A stretch of 64,000 bases of DNA from Cellulomonas carbonis. GTDB taxonomy: Bacteria; Actinomycetota; Actinomycetes; Actinomycetales; Cellulomonadaceae. Position numbers and translations under genes: made by a program. The DNA is taken from the NCBI RefSeq assembly GCF_014636275.1, contig NZ_BMEB01000002.1, forward strand, positions 248,001 to 312,000, written 5' to 3'. This document shows positions 16,560 to 24,833 of this stretch, one piece after another (the stretch's first letter is position 1; each line of letters opens with the position of its first letter). The notes beneath the pieces were generated by a model. The model did no database searches and was not told the DNA's origin. It saw nothing but the letters and a program-made list of their open reading frames with translations.

Positions 16560-17744
16560 ATGGGTCTCTCGATCAACCAGAACATCGCGGCGGTCAACTC
16601 GTACCGCAACCTGTCCAACACGCAGAACGACCTCGGCAAGTCGCTCGAGAAGCTCTCGTCCGGCTTCCGGATCAACCGCGCGGCGGACGACGCTGCCGGT
16701 CTCGCCATCTCCGAGGGCCTGCGCTCGCAGGTCGGCGGCCTGAAGGTCGCGGCCCGCAACGCCCAGGACGGCATCTCCGTCGTCCAGACCGCTGAGGGTG
16801 CCCTGACCGAGGTGCACGCCATCCTCCAGCGTGTTCGCGACCTGGCCGTCCAGGGCGCGAACGACTCGAACAACACCGAGGCGCGCGCCAACATCAAGAC
16901 CGAGTCGGACAGCCTCGTCTCGGAGCTCGACCGCATCTCGAAGTCCACGAACTTCAACGGCACCAAGCTGCTCGACGGCTCGACCTCGGAGCTCAAGTTC
17001 CAGGTCGGTGCTGACGGCGACGCCGACAGCCAGATCACGGTCTCGCTCGCGGGCGCCAACGTGAAGGCCATCTCGCAGAACCTCTCGGGCGGCGACCTCA
17101 CGACGACGGGCACCACGTTCGACGTCACGGGTGGCACCCTGGCCGGCCTCACGACGGCGGCGGCGACCTTCACCAGCACCAAGGGTGGCGTCGCGACGTC
17201 CGTGACCACGGGCGCGCTCTCCGACACCGCCGGTGGTGCGGGCTTCCAGAGCGTCGAGGAGTACGCCGACGCGCTGCGCGCCGACGCGAACTTCGCCGCC
17301 AACTTCACCGTGACGGTGGAGAAGGACGCGAACGGCGCCGGCACGGGCATCGTCGTGACGGCGATCGACGGTGGCACCGTGGGAACGACCGCTCCGGCGG
17401 CCGGCTTCGACGCCGGTGTCGCGGGCACCCCGGTGACCGGTGGCCTCAACTACGAGAACGCCACCAACGCGCAGGCCTCGATCAACCTGATCGACGAGCA
17501 GATCAAGTCGGTCTCGACCGCTCGTGCCGGCCTCGGTGCGCTGCAGAACCGGTTCGAGCACACCATCAAGAACGTCAACGTCGCCGTGGAGAACCTCTCG
17601 GCCTCCGAGAGCCGGATCCGCGACACCGACATGGCGTCCGAGATGGTCAGCTTCACCCGCGCCCAGATCCTGTCCCAGGCCGGCACCTCGATGCTCGCCC
17701 AGGCCAACCAGATCCCCCAGGGCGTCATGTCCCTCCTCCGCTGA
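16560..17744 (+). CDS. fliC: Flagellin
   Basis: A 394-aa flagellin. The N-terminal D0/D1 region (MGLSINQNIAAVNSYRNLSN, then SSGFRINRAADDAAGLAIS) and the C-terminal D1/D0 region (ESRIRDTDMASEMVSFTR ... PQGVMSLLR) are conserved. About residues 165-300 are the variable, Thr/Ala-rich outer domain. It is the only flagellin in the window. A consensus FliA promoter, a strong SD (AAGGAGGAG) and a CsrA-like hairpin precede it. The codon choice is noticeably more biased than its neighbours, in line with high expression. Confidence 0.97.
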   Translation: MGLSINQNIAAVNSYRNLSNTQNDLGKSLEKLSSGFRINRAADDAAGLAISEGLRSQVGGLKVAARNAQDGISVVQTAEGALTEVHAILQRVRDLAVQGANDSNNTEARANIKTESDSLVSELDRISKSTNFNGTKLLDGSTSELKFQVGADGDADSQITVSLAGANVKAISQNLSGGDLTTTGTTFDVTGGTLAGLTTAAATFTSTKGGVATSVTTGALSDTAGGAGFQSVEEYADALRADANFAANFTVTVEKDANGAGTGIVVTAIDGGTVGTTAPAAGFDAGVAGTPVTGGLNYENATNAQASINLIDEQIKSVSTARAGLGALQNRFEHTIKNVNVAVENLSASESRIRDTDMASEMVSFTRAQILSQAGTSMLAQANQIPQGVMSLLR

Positions 17745-17797
17745 TCCGGTCCCTGACCGAGCAGCGCTGAAGGACAGGTAGGACCCAGCAGGACCCT

Positions 17798-17842
17798 CCG
17801 GCCGGCGGCGGGATGACGCACCGTCACCTCGCCGCCGGCCGG
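17798..17842 (+). terminator. Terminator after fliC
   Basis: Thirteen perfect pairs (17798-17810 with 17830-17842) extended inward by a TGAC/GTCA stem, about 55 bases after the flagellin stop. It would limit read-through into fliD. Confidence 0.8.
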
Positions 17843-17848
17843 ACCTCT

Positions 17849-17878
17849 GTCAGACCCACCCCGAGGAGTGCCGATCAT
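17849..17878 (+). promoter_or_regulatory. Possible FliA-type promoter at the fliD start (spacer 16)
   Basis: GTCAGA, 16 bases, CCGATCAT. The spacer is one base longer than in the other sites and the -10 overlaps the first ATG. If used, transcription would begin near the second ATG (17886) and give a leaderless fliD mRNA. Weak evidence. Confidence 0.3.
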
Positions 17879-19280
17879 GGTCGCCATGGGCATCGACGGC
17901 CTGGTGAGCGGGCTGGACACCACCAGCCTGATCAACCAGCTCATGCAGGTCGAGGCGATGCCGCAGACCATGCTCAAGCAGAAGTCGTCGTCGACGCAGA
18001 GCCTCGTCACGGCGCTCCAGGGCCTGAACACGAAGGTCGCGTCGCTCGCGGAGGCCGCGACGAAGGCTGCCAAGCCCGCGTCGTGGGACCTCTACAAGGG
18101 GACCAGCACCGCGACGTCGGTGGCGGTCAAGGCTGGGGCGACGGCGCAGCCGGGCAGCGTGACGTTCTCGGTGGACACGGTCGCAGCGAGCCAGATCTCG
18201 CTGACGGCGGCCGTCCCCGACGACGGCACGCTCCTCGACGTGCCGCCCGCCGTCACGATCCGCAAGGGTGACGGCACCTTCGTGACGATCGAGCCGACGA
18301 CGGGTTCCCTGTCGGACATCGCGAAGGCGATCAACGCGTCGGCCGACGCCGGCGTGCGCGCGAGCGTCGTCCAGGTCTCGAGCGGTGACGGGACGAACCC
18401 GGCGACCTACCGCCTCCAGCTGACCGGCGTCTCGACCGGGACCACCAACGCGTTCTCGGTCTACAAGGGCACCGTCGACCAGGCCGCCGTGGACGGCGGG
18501 ACGGCCACGCGTCTCGACGGCGACCTCGTGCGCGCGGCGTCCAGCGCGCAGGTGACCCTCTGGAAGGGCACCTCCGCCGAGACGCAGTTCACGAGCGCCT
18601 CCAACACCTTCACCGGCCTCATGACCGGCGTCGACGTGACCGTCTCGAAGGTCACCGCCGTCGGCGAGGACCCGGCGACCGTCACCGTCGCCCGCGACGA
18701 GGACGGCCTCAAGAAGCTCGCGTCGGGTCTCGTGGGCGCCGTCGGCGTCGTGTTCTCCGAGATCACCTCGCGCACGACGACGACGACGAAGACGAACCCC
18801 GACGGGACCACGTCCGTGACCGGCGGCCTGTTCTCGGGCGACAGCATGGTCCGCGGCATGCGGCAGCAGCTCACCGAGGCCGTCTCCTACCCCGTCGACG
18901 GGAAGTCCCCGTCGACGATCGGCATCGTGCTCGGCCGCGACGGGACCGTCACGTTCGACGAGGCGAAGTTCACCGAGGCGCTCGCGGCGGACCCCGCCGG
19001 CGTCCAGTCGATGATGACGCAGCTCGCCGACCGCGTCGGCACGGTCGCGACCGGCATCTCCGACAAGGTCGACGGCTCGCTGACCCGCAAGATCACGGGC
19101 CAGGAGCAGCTCGTCAAGGACTACGGCACGCAGATCGAGGACTGGGACCGCCGCCTCGAGCTGCGCAAGGCGAGCCTGCAGAAGACCTACTCGTCGCTCG
19201 AGGTGACGCTGTCGAAGATGCAGAGCCAGTCGAACTGGCTCGCCGGACAGCTCGCGGGCCTCGCGGCGAACAACTCCTGA
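17877..19280 (+). CDS. fliD: Flagellar filament cap protein FliD (HAP2)
   Basis: A 467-aa filament cap. The N-terminus GIDGLVSGLDTTSLINQLMQ and the C-terminal coiled region (GQEQLVKDYGTQIEDWDRRL ... SNWLAGQLAGL) are diagnostic. The cap assists folding of exported flagellin at the tip. The ATG at 17877 has GAGGAG at 17863-17868; the ATG at 17886 gives the canonical MGIDGL start and is an alternative. It is followed by fliS after 11 bases. Confidence 0.94.
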   Translation: MVAMGIDGLVSGLDTTSLINQLMQVEAMPQTMLKQKSSSTQSLVTALQGLNTKVASLAEAATKAAKPASWDLYKGTSTATSVAVKAGATAQPGSVTFSVDTVAASQISLTAAVPDDGTLLDVPPAVTIRKGDGTFVTIEPTTGSLSDIAKAINASADAGVRASVVQVSSGDGTNPATYRLQLTGVSTGTTNAFSVYKGTVDQAAVDGGTATRLDGDLVRAASSAQVTLWKGTSAETQFTSASNTFTGLMTGVDVTVSKVTAVGEDPATVTVARDEDGLKKLASGLVGAVGVVFSEITSRTTTTTKTNPDGTTSVTGGLFSGDSMVRGMRQQLTEAVSYPVDGKSPSTIGIVLGRDGTVTFDEAKFTEALAADPAGVQSMMTQLADRVGTVATGISDKVDGSLTRKITGQEQLVKDYGTQIEDWDRRLELRKASLQKTYSSLEVTLSKMQSQSNWLAGQLAGLAANNS

Positions 19281-19291
19281 GGAGCGAGGAC

Positions 19292-19738
19292 ATGAACTAC
19301 ACCGCACTGCGCAGCCGCTACGTCGACGACACCGTCGCGACGGCGAGCCCGGCGAAGCTCCTCACGATGCTCTACGACCGCCTCGTCCTGGACCTCACGC
19401 GCGCCGAGACCGAGCAGCGTGCCGGCGACCGTGCCGCTGCCGGCCCGCACCTGACGCACGCGCAGGACATCGTCACCGAGCTGGCCGCGACCCTCCAGCT
19501 CGACGCGTGGGACGGTGCCAAGCAGCTCATGAGCGTCTACACGTTCCTCCTCACCGAGCTCATCGGCGCGAACGTCGCCGGCGACGCCGACCGCACCGCC
19601 GCGTGCCGCGAGCTCGTCGAGCCGCTGCGGGACGCGTGGCACCAGGCCGCCGACGAGCTCGCCCGCACCGCGACCCCCCTCGAGCCCGTCGCCGCCGCGA
19701 CCGCCGCCCGCCCGTTCGGCGAGCTCGGCGTCGGCTGA
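19292..19738 (+). CDS. fliS: Flagellin export chaperone FliS
   Basis: A 148-aa FliS: NYTALRSRYVDDTVATASPAK and LLTMLYDRLVLDLTRAE near the N-terminus are typical, and the helical core runs to about residue 120. FliS binds the flagellin C-terminus and prevents premature polymerisation. The last 25 residues are Ala/Thr-rich and probably disordered. GAGGAGCGAGG precedes the start. It lies between fliD and a small gene in the usual fliT position. Confidence 0.94.
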   Translation: MNYTALRSRYVDDTVATASPAKLLTMLYDRLVLDLTRAETEQRAGDRAAAGPHLTHAQDIVTELAATLQLDAWDGAKQLMSVYTFLLTELIGANVAGDADRTAACRELVEPLRDAWHQAADELARTATPLEPVAAATAARPFGELGVG

Positions 19739-19745
19739 GCCCGCC

Positions 19746-20120
19746 GTGACCACCGGCGCGGCCCACCCCGCCGCACCCGCGTCGCCGTCGGCGGCCGCGT
19801 CCGCCGCGCCGTCGTCGGGCTGGGGCAGTGCGTGGGAGGACGCGCTCGCCGAGCTCGAGCTCGACGTCGCGCTCGCCGAGCAGATGCTCACGCTCGGCCA
19901 CATCGCGCAGGACCCGCCCGCGCCGTGGGCGCCGCCCGCGGGCCTCGGGCCGCTGCCGACGGACCTCGTCGACCGCGCCCGCACCGTGCTCGACCGGCAG
20001 CTCGACGTCGCCCGACGCCTCGCCGAGGCCGCCGACCTGAGCCGCCGCCACACGCGCGCCGTCCAGGCCATGCGCGCGACGGCGCCGAGCGTCCCGGTCT
20101 ACCTCGACACCCCCGCCTGA
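19746..20120 (+). CDS. Small helical protein in the fliT position
   Basis: A 124-aa protein with a GTG start 7 bases after fliS. The first 25 residues are Ala/Pro/Ser-rich. Two helices follow (WEDALAELELDVALAEQML and LVDRARTVLDRQLDVARRL). It has no recognisable motif, but its place after fliD-fliS and its helical make-up fit a FliT-like export chaperone. That assignment is by position, not by sequence. Confidence 0.6.
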   Translation: MTTGAAHPAAPASPSAAASAAPSSGWGSAWEDALAELELDVALAEQMLTLGHIAQDPPAPWAPPAGLGPLPTDLVDRARTVLDRQLDVARRLAEAADLSRRHTRAVQAMRATAPSVPVYLDTPA

Positions 20121-20134
20121 GGGGTCACCGTGCC

Positions 20135-20164
20135 GGTCGTCGACATCCCCTGACGGGGCCGACC
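20135..20164 (+). terminator. Probable terminator after fliD-fliS-fliT-like
   Basis: A nested stem: GGTCG ... CGACC outside and CCCC-TGAC-GGGG inside, 15 bases after the stop. Confidence 0.5.
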
Positions 20165-20225
20165 CGCCCCGCCTGGCGGCGCCGAGCCGCGCGCCGGGCT
20201 CGACGTGGACGGAGTCGCGTCGCCC

Positions 20226-20294
20226 ACTTCGCGGTTCCCCGCCGACTTCGCGCGCGAGAACCGCGAAGTCGGTGCTGAATCCGCGAACTCGGCG
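20226..20294. repeat. Repeated ACTTCGCGGTTC-type inverted repeats
   Basis: ACTTCGCGGTTC (20226-20237) and GAACCGCGAAGT (20258-20269) form a 12-bp inverted repeat with a 20-base gap. Related words, CGACTTCGCG and CCGCGAACTCGGCG, sit between and after them. The rest of the 435-base gap between the fliT-like gene and flgB holds a stem-loop at its start and the flgB promoter near its end. Confidence 0.6.
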
Positions 20295-20449
20295 TCCGGG
20301 GCCGGGAGCCGACCCGCCCCTCGGCGCCGGTTGCGTCCCGGGGCGTCCGGTTGAACCGGCCGTGACCGCACCGCCCCGACCCGGCACCGAAGGTCCCGGT
20401 GCGTCACGCCCGGCCGGGTGAAAGCGCTGGCGGGAACCCCCCGGGACTC

Positions 20450-20478
20450 CTCATCACGTCCCCCGGACGGCCGATCAG
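20450..20478 (+). promoter_or_regulatory. Sigma-FliA-type promoter for the flgB operon
   Basis: CTCATC, 15 bases, CCGATCAG; both elements are identical to the fliC site. It lies 78 bases before the flgB start and heads the run flgB to flgE. Confidence 0.78.
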
Positions 20479-20555
20479 CCACCCGAGCACGGATCGCTCA
20501 CCTCGCAGGCCATGGACTGGGCCGACAAGCACGAACCTCGACCCGGAGGCCCGAC

Positions 20556-20897
20556 GTGTTCACGTCCGTGAGCTTCGTCGCGATGAACAGCGCGCTCGAC
20601 GGGCTGGCCCTGCGCCAGCGCGTGATCGCCGACAACGTCGCGAACATCAACACGCCCGGATTCCTCGCCGGACGCGTGTCCTTCGAGGACTCGCTCCGCG
20701 CCGCCGTCTCCGACGGGTCCGGTGCCGTCTCCCCCCGGGTCGCCCGCTCGCTCGAGCCCACGCGGACCAACGGCAACAACGTCAACCTCGACACCGAGAC
20801 GCTCTCCAACGTCGACACCGGGCTGCGCTACCAGCTCGCGACGCAGGCGGTCGACGGGACGTTCAGCCGGCTGCGCACCGCGATGAGGAGCGCCTGA
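20556..20897 (+). CDS. flgB: Flagellar proximal rod protein FlgB
   Basis: A 113-aa rod protein. NSALDGLALRQRVIADNVAN and NTPGFLAGRVSFEDSLR are the rod-family N-terminal motif. The GTG at 20556 is chosen because GGAGG stands 8 bases before it; the frame continues upstream without an SD. It is the first gene of flgB-flgC-fliE-fliF-fliG-fliH-fliI-fliJ-fliK-flgD-flgE and overlaps flgC (TGATG). Confidence 0.93.
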   Translation: MFTSVSFVAMNSALDGLALRQRVIADNVANINTPGFLAGRVSFEDSLRAAVSDGSGAVSPRVARSLEPTRTNGNNVNLDTETLSNVDTGLRYQLATQAVDGTFSRLRTAMRSA

Positions 20898-21298
20898 TGG
20901 GCACGTTCGGCGCGATCGGCATCGCGAGCACCGGCATGACCGTCCACCGCAAGTGGCTCGACGCGGTCAGCGACAACCTCTCCAACGTCAACACCGTGCG
21001 CCCGACGGGTGAGGCGGCCTTCCAGGCCCGCTACGTCGTCGCGCAGGCGAACGAGTACGGCGCGCAGGGCGGCGTGCAGGTCGGCGGCATCGCGCTCGGC
21101 AGCGCCGAGGGCCGCATGGTCTACGAGCCCGACCACCCCCTGGCCGACGCCGAGGGCTACGTGCGCTACCCCGACATCGACATGTCGGCCCAGATGACCC
21201 AGCTGATCATGGCGCAGCGCGGCTACCAGGCGAACGCCGCCGTGGTCGACCGCGCCAAGGAGAGCTACCAGGCGGCACTGCAGATCGGACGCAGCTGA
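20897..21298 (+). CDS. flgC: Flagellar proximal rod protein FlgC
   Basis: A 133-aa rod protein: GIASTGMTVHRKWLDAVSDN and LSNVNTVRPTGEAAFQARYV at the N-terminus, and QLIMAQRGYQANAAVVDRAK at the C-terminus, are the two helices that build the coiled rod core. It starts at 20897 within the flgB stop and ends overlapping fliE. It should assemble between FlgB and the hook. Confidence 0.95.
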   Translation: MGTFGAIGIASTGMTVHRKWLDAVSDNLSNVNTVRPTGEAAFQARYVVAQANEYGAQGGVQVGGIALGSAEGRMVYEPDHPLADAEGYVRYPDIDMSAQMTQLIMAQRGYQANAAVVDRAKESYQAALQIGRS

Positions 21299-21624
21299 TG
21301 AACATCGACGCGATCGGGTCCGTCACGGGCCTCGTCCCCGGCATCGGCGTCCAGGGTGCCGGCCTCCAGGGGCTCCAGGGAGCCCAGGCCGCGCAGGCCG
21401 TGAGCCCGACCTCCGGCCTCGACTTCGCCGCGGCGATCGACCAGGTCCAGGGCCTGCAGTCGCAGTCGAGCGCGCTCGCGGTCAAGGCCGTCACGGGTGA
21501 CCTCGACGACGTGCACGACTACACCATCGCGTCGTCGCAGGCCGCGGTGGCGCTCGAGCTGACCGCCGCGGTCCGCAACAAGGCCGTCGAGGCGTTCACC
21601 GAGATCATGAGGATGCAGGCCTGA
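21298..21624 (+). CDS. fliE: Flagellar hook-basal body protein FliE
   Basis: A 108-aa FliE. A Gly/Gln/Ala-rich first third is followed by SGLDFAAAIDQVQGLQ and a C-terminal helix ending in AFTEIMRMQA, the typical FliE ending. It joins the MS ring to the rod. Its ATG overlaps the flgC stop and its stop overlaps the fliF ATG. Confidence 0.93.
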   Translation: MNIDAIGSVTGLVPGIGVQGAGLQGLQGAQAAQAVSPTSGLDFAAAIDQVQGLQSQSSALAVKAVTGDLDDVHDYTIASSQAAVALELTAAVRNKAVEAFTEIMRMQA

Positions 21625-23201
21625 TGCCCGCGCAGATCAGCGGCCTCCTCGGCCGCCTCCAGGAGCAGGTCAAGCAGTTCGACCTCGCGCAGCGCACGCT
21701 CGCGGTCATCGGCCTCGCCGTGCTCGTGCTCGGCGGCGTCGCGCTCTCGTCGTGGCTGGCGAAGCCGACGATGAGCCCGCTGTTCGCGAACCTGTCCGCG
21801 ACGGACGCGAGCGCGATCGTCGACCACCTCGAGGGCGAGGGCGTCCGGTACGAGCTGGCCGACGGCGGTTCGACGGTCCTCGTGCCGGACAGCGCGCTGT
21901 ACTCGCAGCGCCTCGCGCTCGCGTCGGCGGGCCTGCCGAGCGCGTCGTCCGACGGCGCGGGCTACTCGCTCCTGGACGACATGGGCATGACGTCGTCGGA
22001 GTTCCAGCAGCAGGTCACGTACCAGCGCGCCCTCGAGGGCGAGCTCGCGCGCACCATCGGCGCGATCCGCGGCGTCGAGAACGCGTCGGTGCGCCTCGCG
22101 CTCCCCGAGGACAGCGTGTTCGTCGACGAGACGCCCGACCCGACCGCCTCGGTCTTCGTCGAGACTGCGCCCGGCAGCGGCCTCTCGTCGCAGTCGGTGC
22201 AGTCGATCGTCCACCTGGTCTCGGCCGGCATCGAGGGCATGGAGCCCACCGACGTCGCCGTGATCGACGCCGACGGCAAGGTGCTCTCCGCCGTCGGCGG
22301 CGGCCCGGGTGCCGGCCTCGACAGCGCGCAGACGGGCGAGTACGAGTCCCGCGTCGCGGCGAACGTGCAGGCGATGCTCGACAAGCTCGTGGGCGTCGGC
22401 AACGCGGTCGTCAGCGTCAGCGCCGAGCTCGACTACGACCGCACGGCCCGCACGTCGGAGACCTACACGCCCGCCGAGGGCGTCCCCGCGCTGAGCAGCG
22501 CGACGACGCTCGAGGAGTACACGGGCACGGGCACCGCGACCGGTGGTGTGCTCGGCCCGGACAACATCGCGGTCCCTGACGGTGCCGCCGGCGACGGCGA
22601 GTACCGCAAGGAGTCCGAGACGGTGAACAACCCCGTCAACAAGGTCGTCGAGCAGCTCACGAGCGCCCCCGGGTCCGTTCGTCGCCAGTCGGTCTCCGTC
22701 GTCGTCTCCGAGCAGGCCGGCGCCGCGATCGACATGGCGGACCTCGAGGCCTCCGTCGCGGCCGCCGCGGGCATCGACGCCGAGCGCGGCGACGTCGTCT
22801 CGGTGTCCCGCATGGCGTTCGACACGGCCAACGCGGAGGCCGCCGAGGAGGCGCTCGCCGCCGCCGCGGCCGCCGAGGAGGCGCAGCAGACCAACGAGCT
22901 GATCCGGACCGGCATCATCGCCGGCGTCGCACTCCTGATCATGATCATCCTCGTGGTCATGATCGCGCGGCGGAACCGCCGCGCGCGCCGCACCGCGATC
23001 GACCTCGGCGCGCTCGAGGCCGAGCAGACGAACGTCGTCGAGCTGCCCGCCCCGGTCGAGCCCGAGACGCCGATGCTGCCCGCACCCGAGCAGGTCGACC
23101 CGATCGCCGCGAAGCGTGAGGACGTCATGGCGCTGGCCGCCGAGCAGCCCGCCGAGGTCGCCGACGCCCTGCGCGGCTGGCTCGTCGGGGCCCGCCGGTG
23201 A
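21624..23201 (+). CDS. fliF: Flagellar MS-ring protein FliF
   Basis: A 525-aa membrane ring protein. The first membrane segment lies at about residues 24-46 (TLAVIGLAVLVLGGVALSSW). The periplasmic ring-building motifs follow, with YQRALEGELARTIGAIRGVE and VEQLTSAPGSVRRQSVSVVV. The second membrane segment is at about 432-452, and the C-terminal tail that binds FliG is at about 455-525. It is the base for the C ring and export gate. It overlaps fliG. Confidence 0.96.
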   Translation: MPAQISGLLGRLQEQVKQFDLAQRTLAVIGLAVLVLGGVALSSWLAKPTMSPLFANLSATDASAIVDHLEGEGVRYELADGGSTVLVPDSALYSQRLALASAGLPSASSDGAGYSLLDDMGMTSSEFQQQVTYQRALEGELARTIGAIRGVENASVRLALPEDSVFVDETPDPTASVFVETAPGSGLSSQSVQSIVHLVSAGIEGMEPTDVAVIDADGKVLSAVGGGPGAGLDSAQTGEYESRVAANVQAMLDKLVGVGNAVVSVSAELDYDRTARTSETYTPAEGVPALSSATTLEEYTGTGTATGGVLGPDNIAVPDGAAGDGEYRKESETVNNPVNKVVEQLTSAPGSVRRQSVSVVVSEQAGAAIDMADLEASVAAAAGIDAERGDVVSVSRMAFDTANAEAAEEALAAAAAAEEAQQTNELIRTGIIAGVALLIMIILVVMIARRNRRARRTAIDLGALEAEQTNVVELPAPVEPETPMLPAPEQVDPIAAKREDVMALAAEQPAEVADALRGWLVGARR

Positions 23202-24220
23202 GCCGCCTGGCGCCCGGTGAGATCACCGGCACGCAGAAGGCCGCCCTGCTGCTGATCCAGATCGGCAAGGAGCAGGCCGCGAAGGTCATGTCGATGCTCG
23301 ACGAGACCGAGATCGAGGAGCTCACCACCGAGATCGCGCGCCTCGAGCGCGTCGACCCCGAGATGGCCAACGGCGTCATCGAGGAGTTCCACGCGGCGGC
23401 GATGGGCGGCAGCACGTACGCCGGACGCGGCGGCCTGGGCGTCGCCCAGGCGCTGCTCGAGGCGTCCGTCGGGCGCGAGAAGGCCGCCGGGATGATGGAG
23501 CGGCTCGCGAGCTCGCTCCAGGGACAGCCGTTCGAGTTCCTCCAGTACGCCGACGCGCGCCAGGTGGTCTCGCTCCTGTCGGGCGAGCACCCGCAGACCA
23601 TGGCGCTCGTGCTCGCGCACCTGCGCCCCGACCACGCCTCGGCGATCATGACCGGCCTCGCCCCCGCGGTGCAGGCCGAGGTCGCGCACCGCATCGCGCT
23701 CATGGAGCGCGCGTCGCCCGACGTCGTCGCGGTGGTCGCCGAGAACCTCCAGCGCAAGGCGTCGGCGGTGCTCACGCCGCAGGAGATGGCGGCCGTCGGC
23801 GGCGTCCAGCCGCTCGTCGAGATCATCAACCGCGCCGACCCCACGACCGAGAAGCTCATCCTCGAGGGCCTCGAGGCGCGCGACCAGTCGCTCGCCGAGG
23901 AGGTCCGCAGCCGGATGTTCGTGTTCGCGGACATCACGTTGCTCGAGGAGCGCGCCATCCAGCTCGTCCTGCGCGGCGTCGAGATGGGCCAGCTCGCCAT
24001 CGCGCTCAAGGGCGCCGACGACGAGGTGCGCGACAAGATCATGCGCAACCTGTCCGAGCGGGCCCGCGAGAACCTCGTCGAGGAGATCGAGCTGCTCGGC
24101 CCGGTCCGCCTGTCGATGGTCGAGGACGCGCGCGCCCAGGTGGTCCAGGCGATCCGCAAGCTCGAGGAGGGCGGCCAGATCGTCATCCGCCGCGAGGGCG
24201 AGGACGAGTTCGTTGCCTGA
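23198..24220 (+). CDS. fliG: Flagellar motor switch protein FliG
   Basis: A 340-aa switch protein with a GTG start inside the fliF stop (GTGA). TGTQKAALLLIQIGKEQAAK is the N-terminal FliF-binding part, and GEHPQTMALVLAHLRPDHAS is the middle domain. The C-terminal torque helix carries alternating charged residues (DDEVRDKIMRNLSERARENL). It bridges FliF, FliM and the MotA stator. Length is typical. Confidence 0.96.
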   Translation: MSRLAPGEITGTQKAALLLIQIGKEQAAKVMSMLDETEIEELTTEIARLERVDPEMANGVIEEFHAAAMGGSTYAGRGGLGVAQALLEASVGREKAAGMMERLASSLQGQPFEFLQYADARQVVSLLSGEHPQTMALVLAHLRPDHASAIMTGLAPAVQAEVAHRIALMERASPDVVAVVAENLQRKASAVLTPQEMAAVGGVQPLVEIINRADPTTEKLILEGLEARDQSLAEEVRSRMFVFADITLLEERAIQLVLRGVEMGQLAIALKGADDEVRDKIMRNLSERARENLVEEIELLGPVRLSMVEDARAQVVQAIRKLEEGGQIVIRREGEDEFVA

Positions 24221-24833
24221 CGTCACGACGTTCCGCCCGGCTGCGCTGCCCGCGTCGTCGGCCGCCGGCGAGGCCGTCGCCGAGCGTGCGCGCGCCGCAG
24301 GGTACGCGGCCGGCTGGGCCGCGGGCTCGCGCGCCGCGGCGGACGCGGCCGAGCGCCGCCGTCGTGAGCTCGAGGAGCAGCACGCCCGGGCCGAGGCCGC
24401 GCGCGACGCCGCCGTGCAGCAGGCGCTCGCTCTGCTCGAGCAGGCCGTCGCGGCCGCCGCGCGTCGCACCGTCCCGACCGTCGACGCCGTGCGCCGCAGC
24501 GTGCACGAGGCCGCGCTCGACCTCGCCGAGGCCGTGCTCGACCGCGAGCTGCGCCCCGGACCCGACGGCGCCCGCGCGCTGCTCGACCGCGTGCTCGCGA
24601 CGCCCGCCGACCTCGGCGTGCACACCGTCCGGCTGCACCCGGCCGACCTCGCCGAGGTGCGCGCGCTGCTCGGCGCCGGACGCCACACGCTTCCCGCGGG
24701 CGTCACGCTCGTCGGCGACTCGACGGTGCGCCCGGGTGGCGCCGTGAGCGAGCACCCGACCGGCTTCCTCGACGCGCAGGTCGACACCGCGCTCGACCGC
24801 GCCCGCCGCGCGCTCCTCGAGGACGAGGCATGA
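24213..24833 (+). CDS. fliH: Flagellar export regulator FliH
   Basis: A 206-aa FliH with a TTG start at 24213 overlapping the last eight bases of fliG. It has an Ala/Arg-rich coiled coil with G-x-x-x-A repeats (AAGYAAGWAAGSRAAADAAE), then a C-terminal domain with LHPADLAEVRALLG. FliH dimers hold the ATPase FliI at the export gate. The stop overlaps the fliI start. Confidence 0.88.
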   Translation: MPDVTTFRPAALPASSAAGEAVAERARAAGYAAGWAAGSRAAADAAERRRRELEEQHARAEAARDAAVQQALALLEQAVAAAARRTVPTVDAVRRSVHEAALDLAEAVLDRELRPGPDGARALLDRVLATPADLGVHTVRLHPADLAEVRALLGAGRHTLPAGVTLVGDSTVRPGGAVSEHPTGFLDAQVDTALDRARRALLEDEA

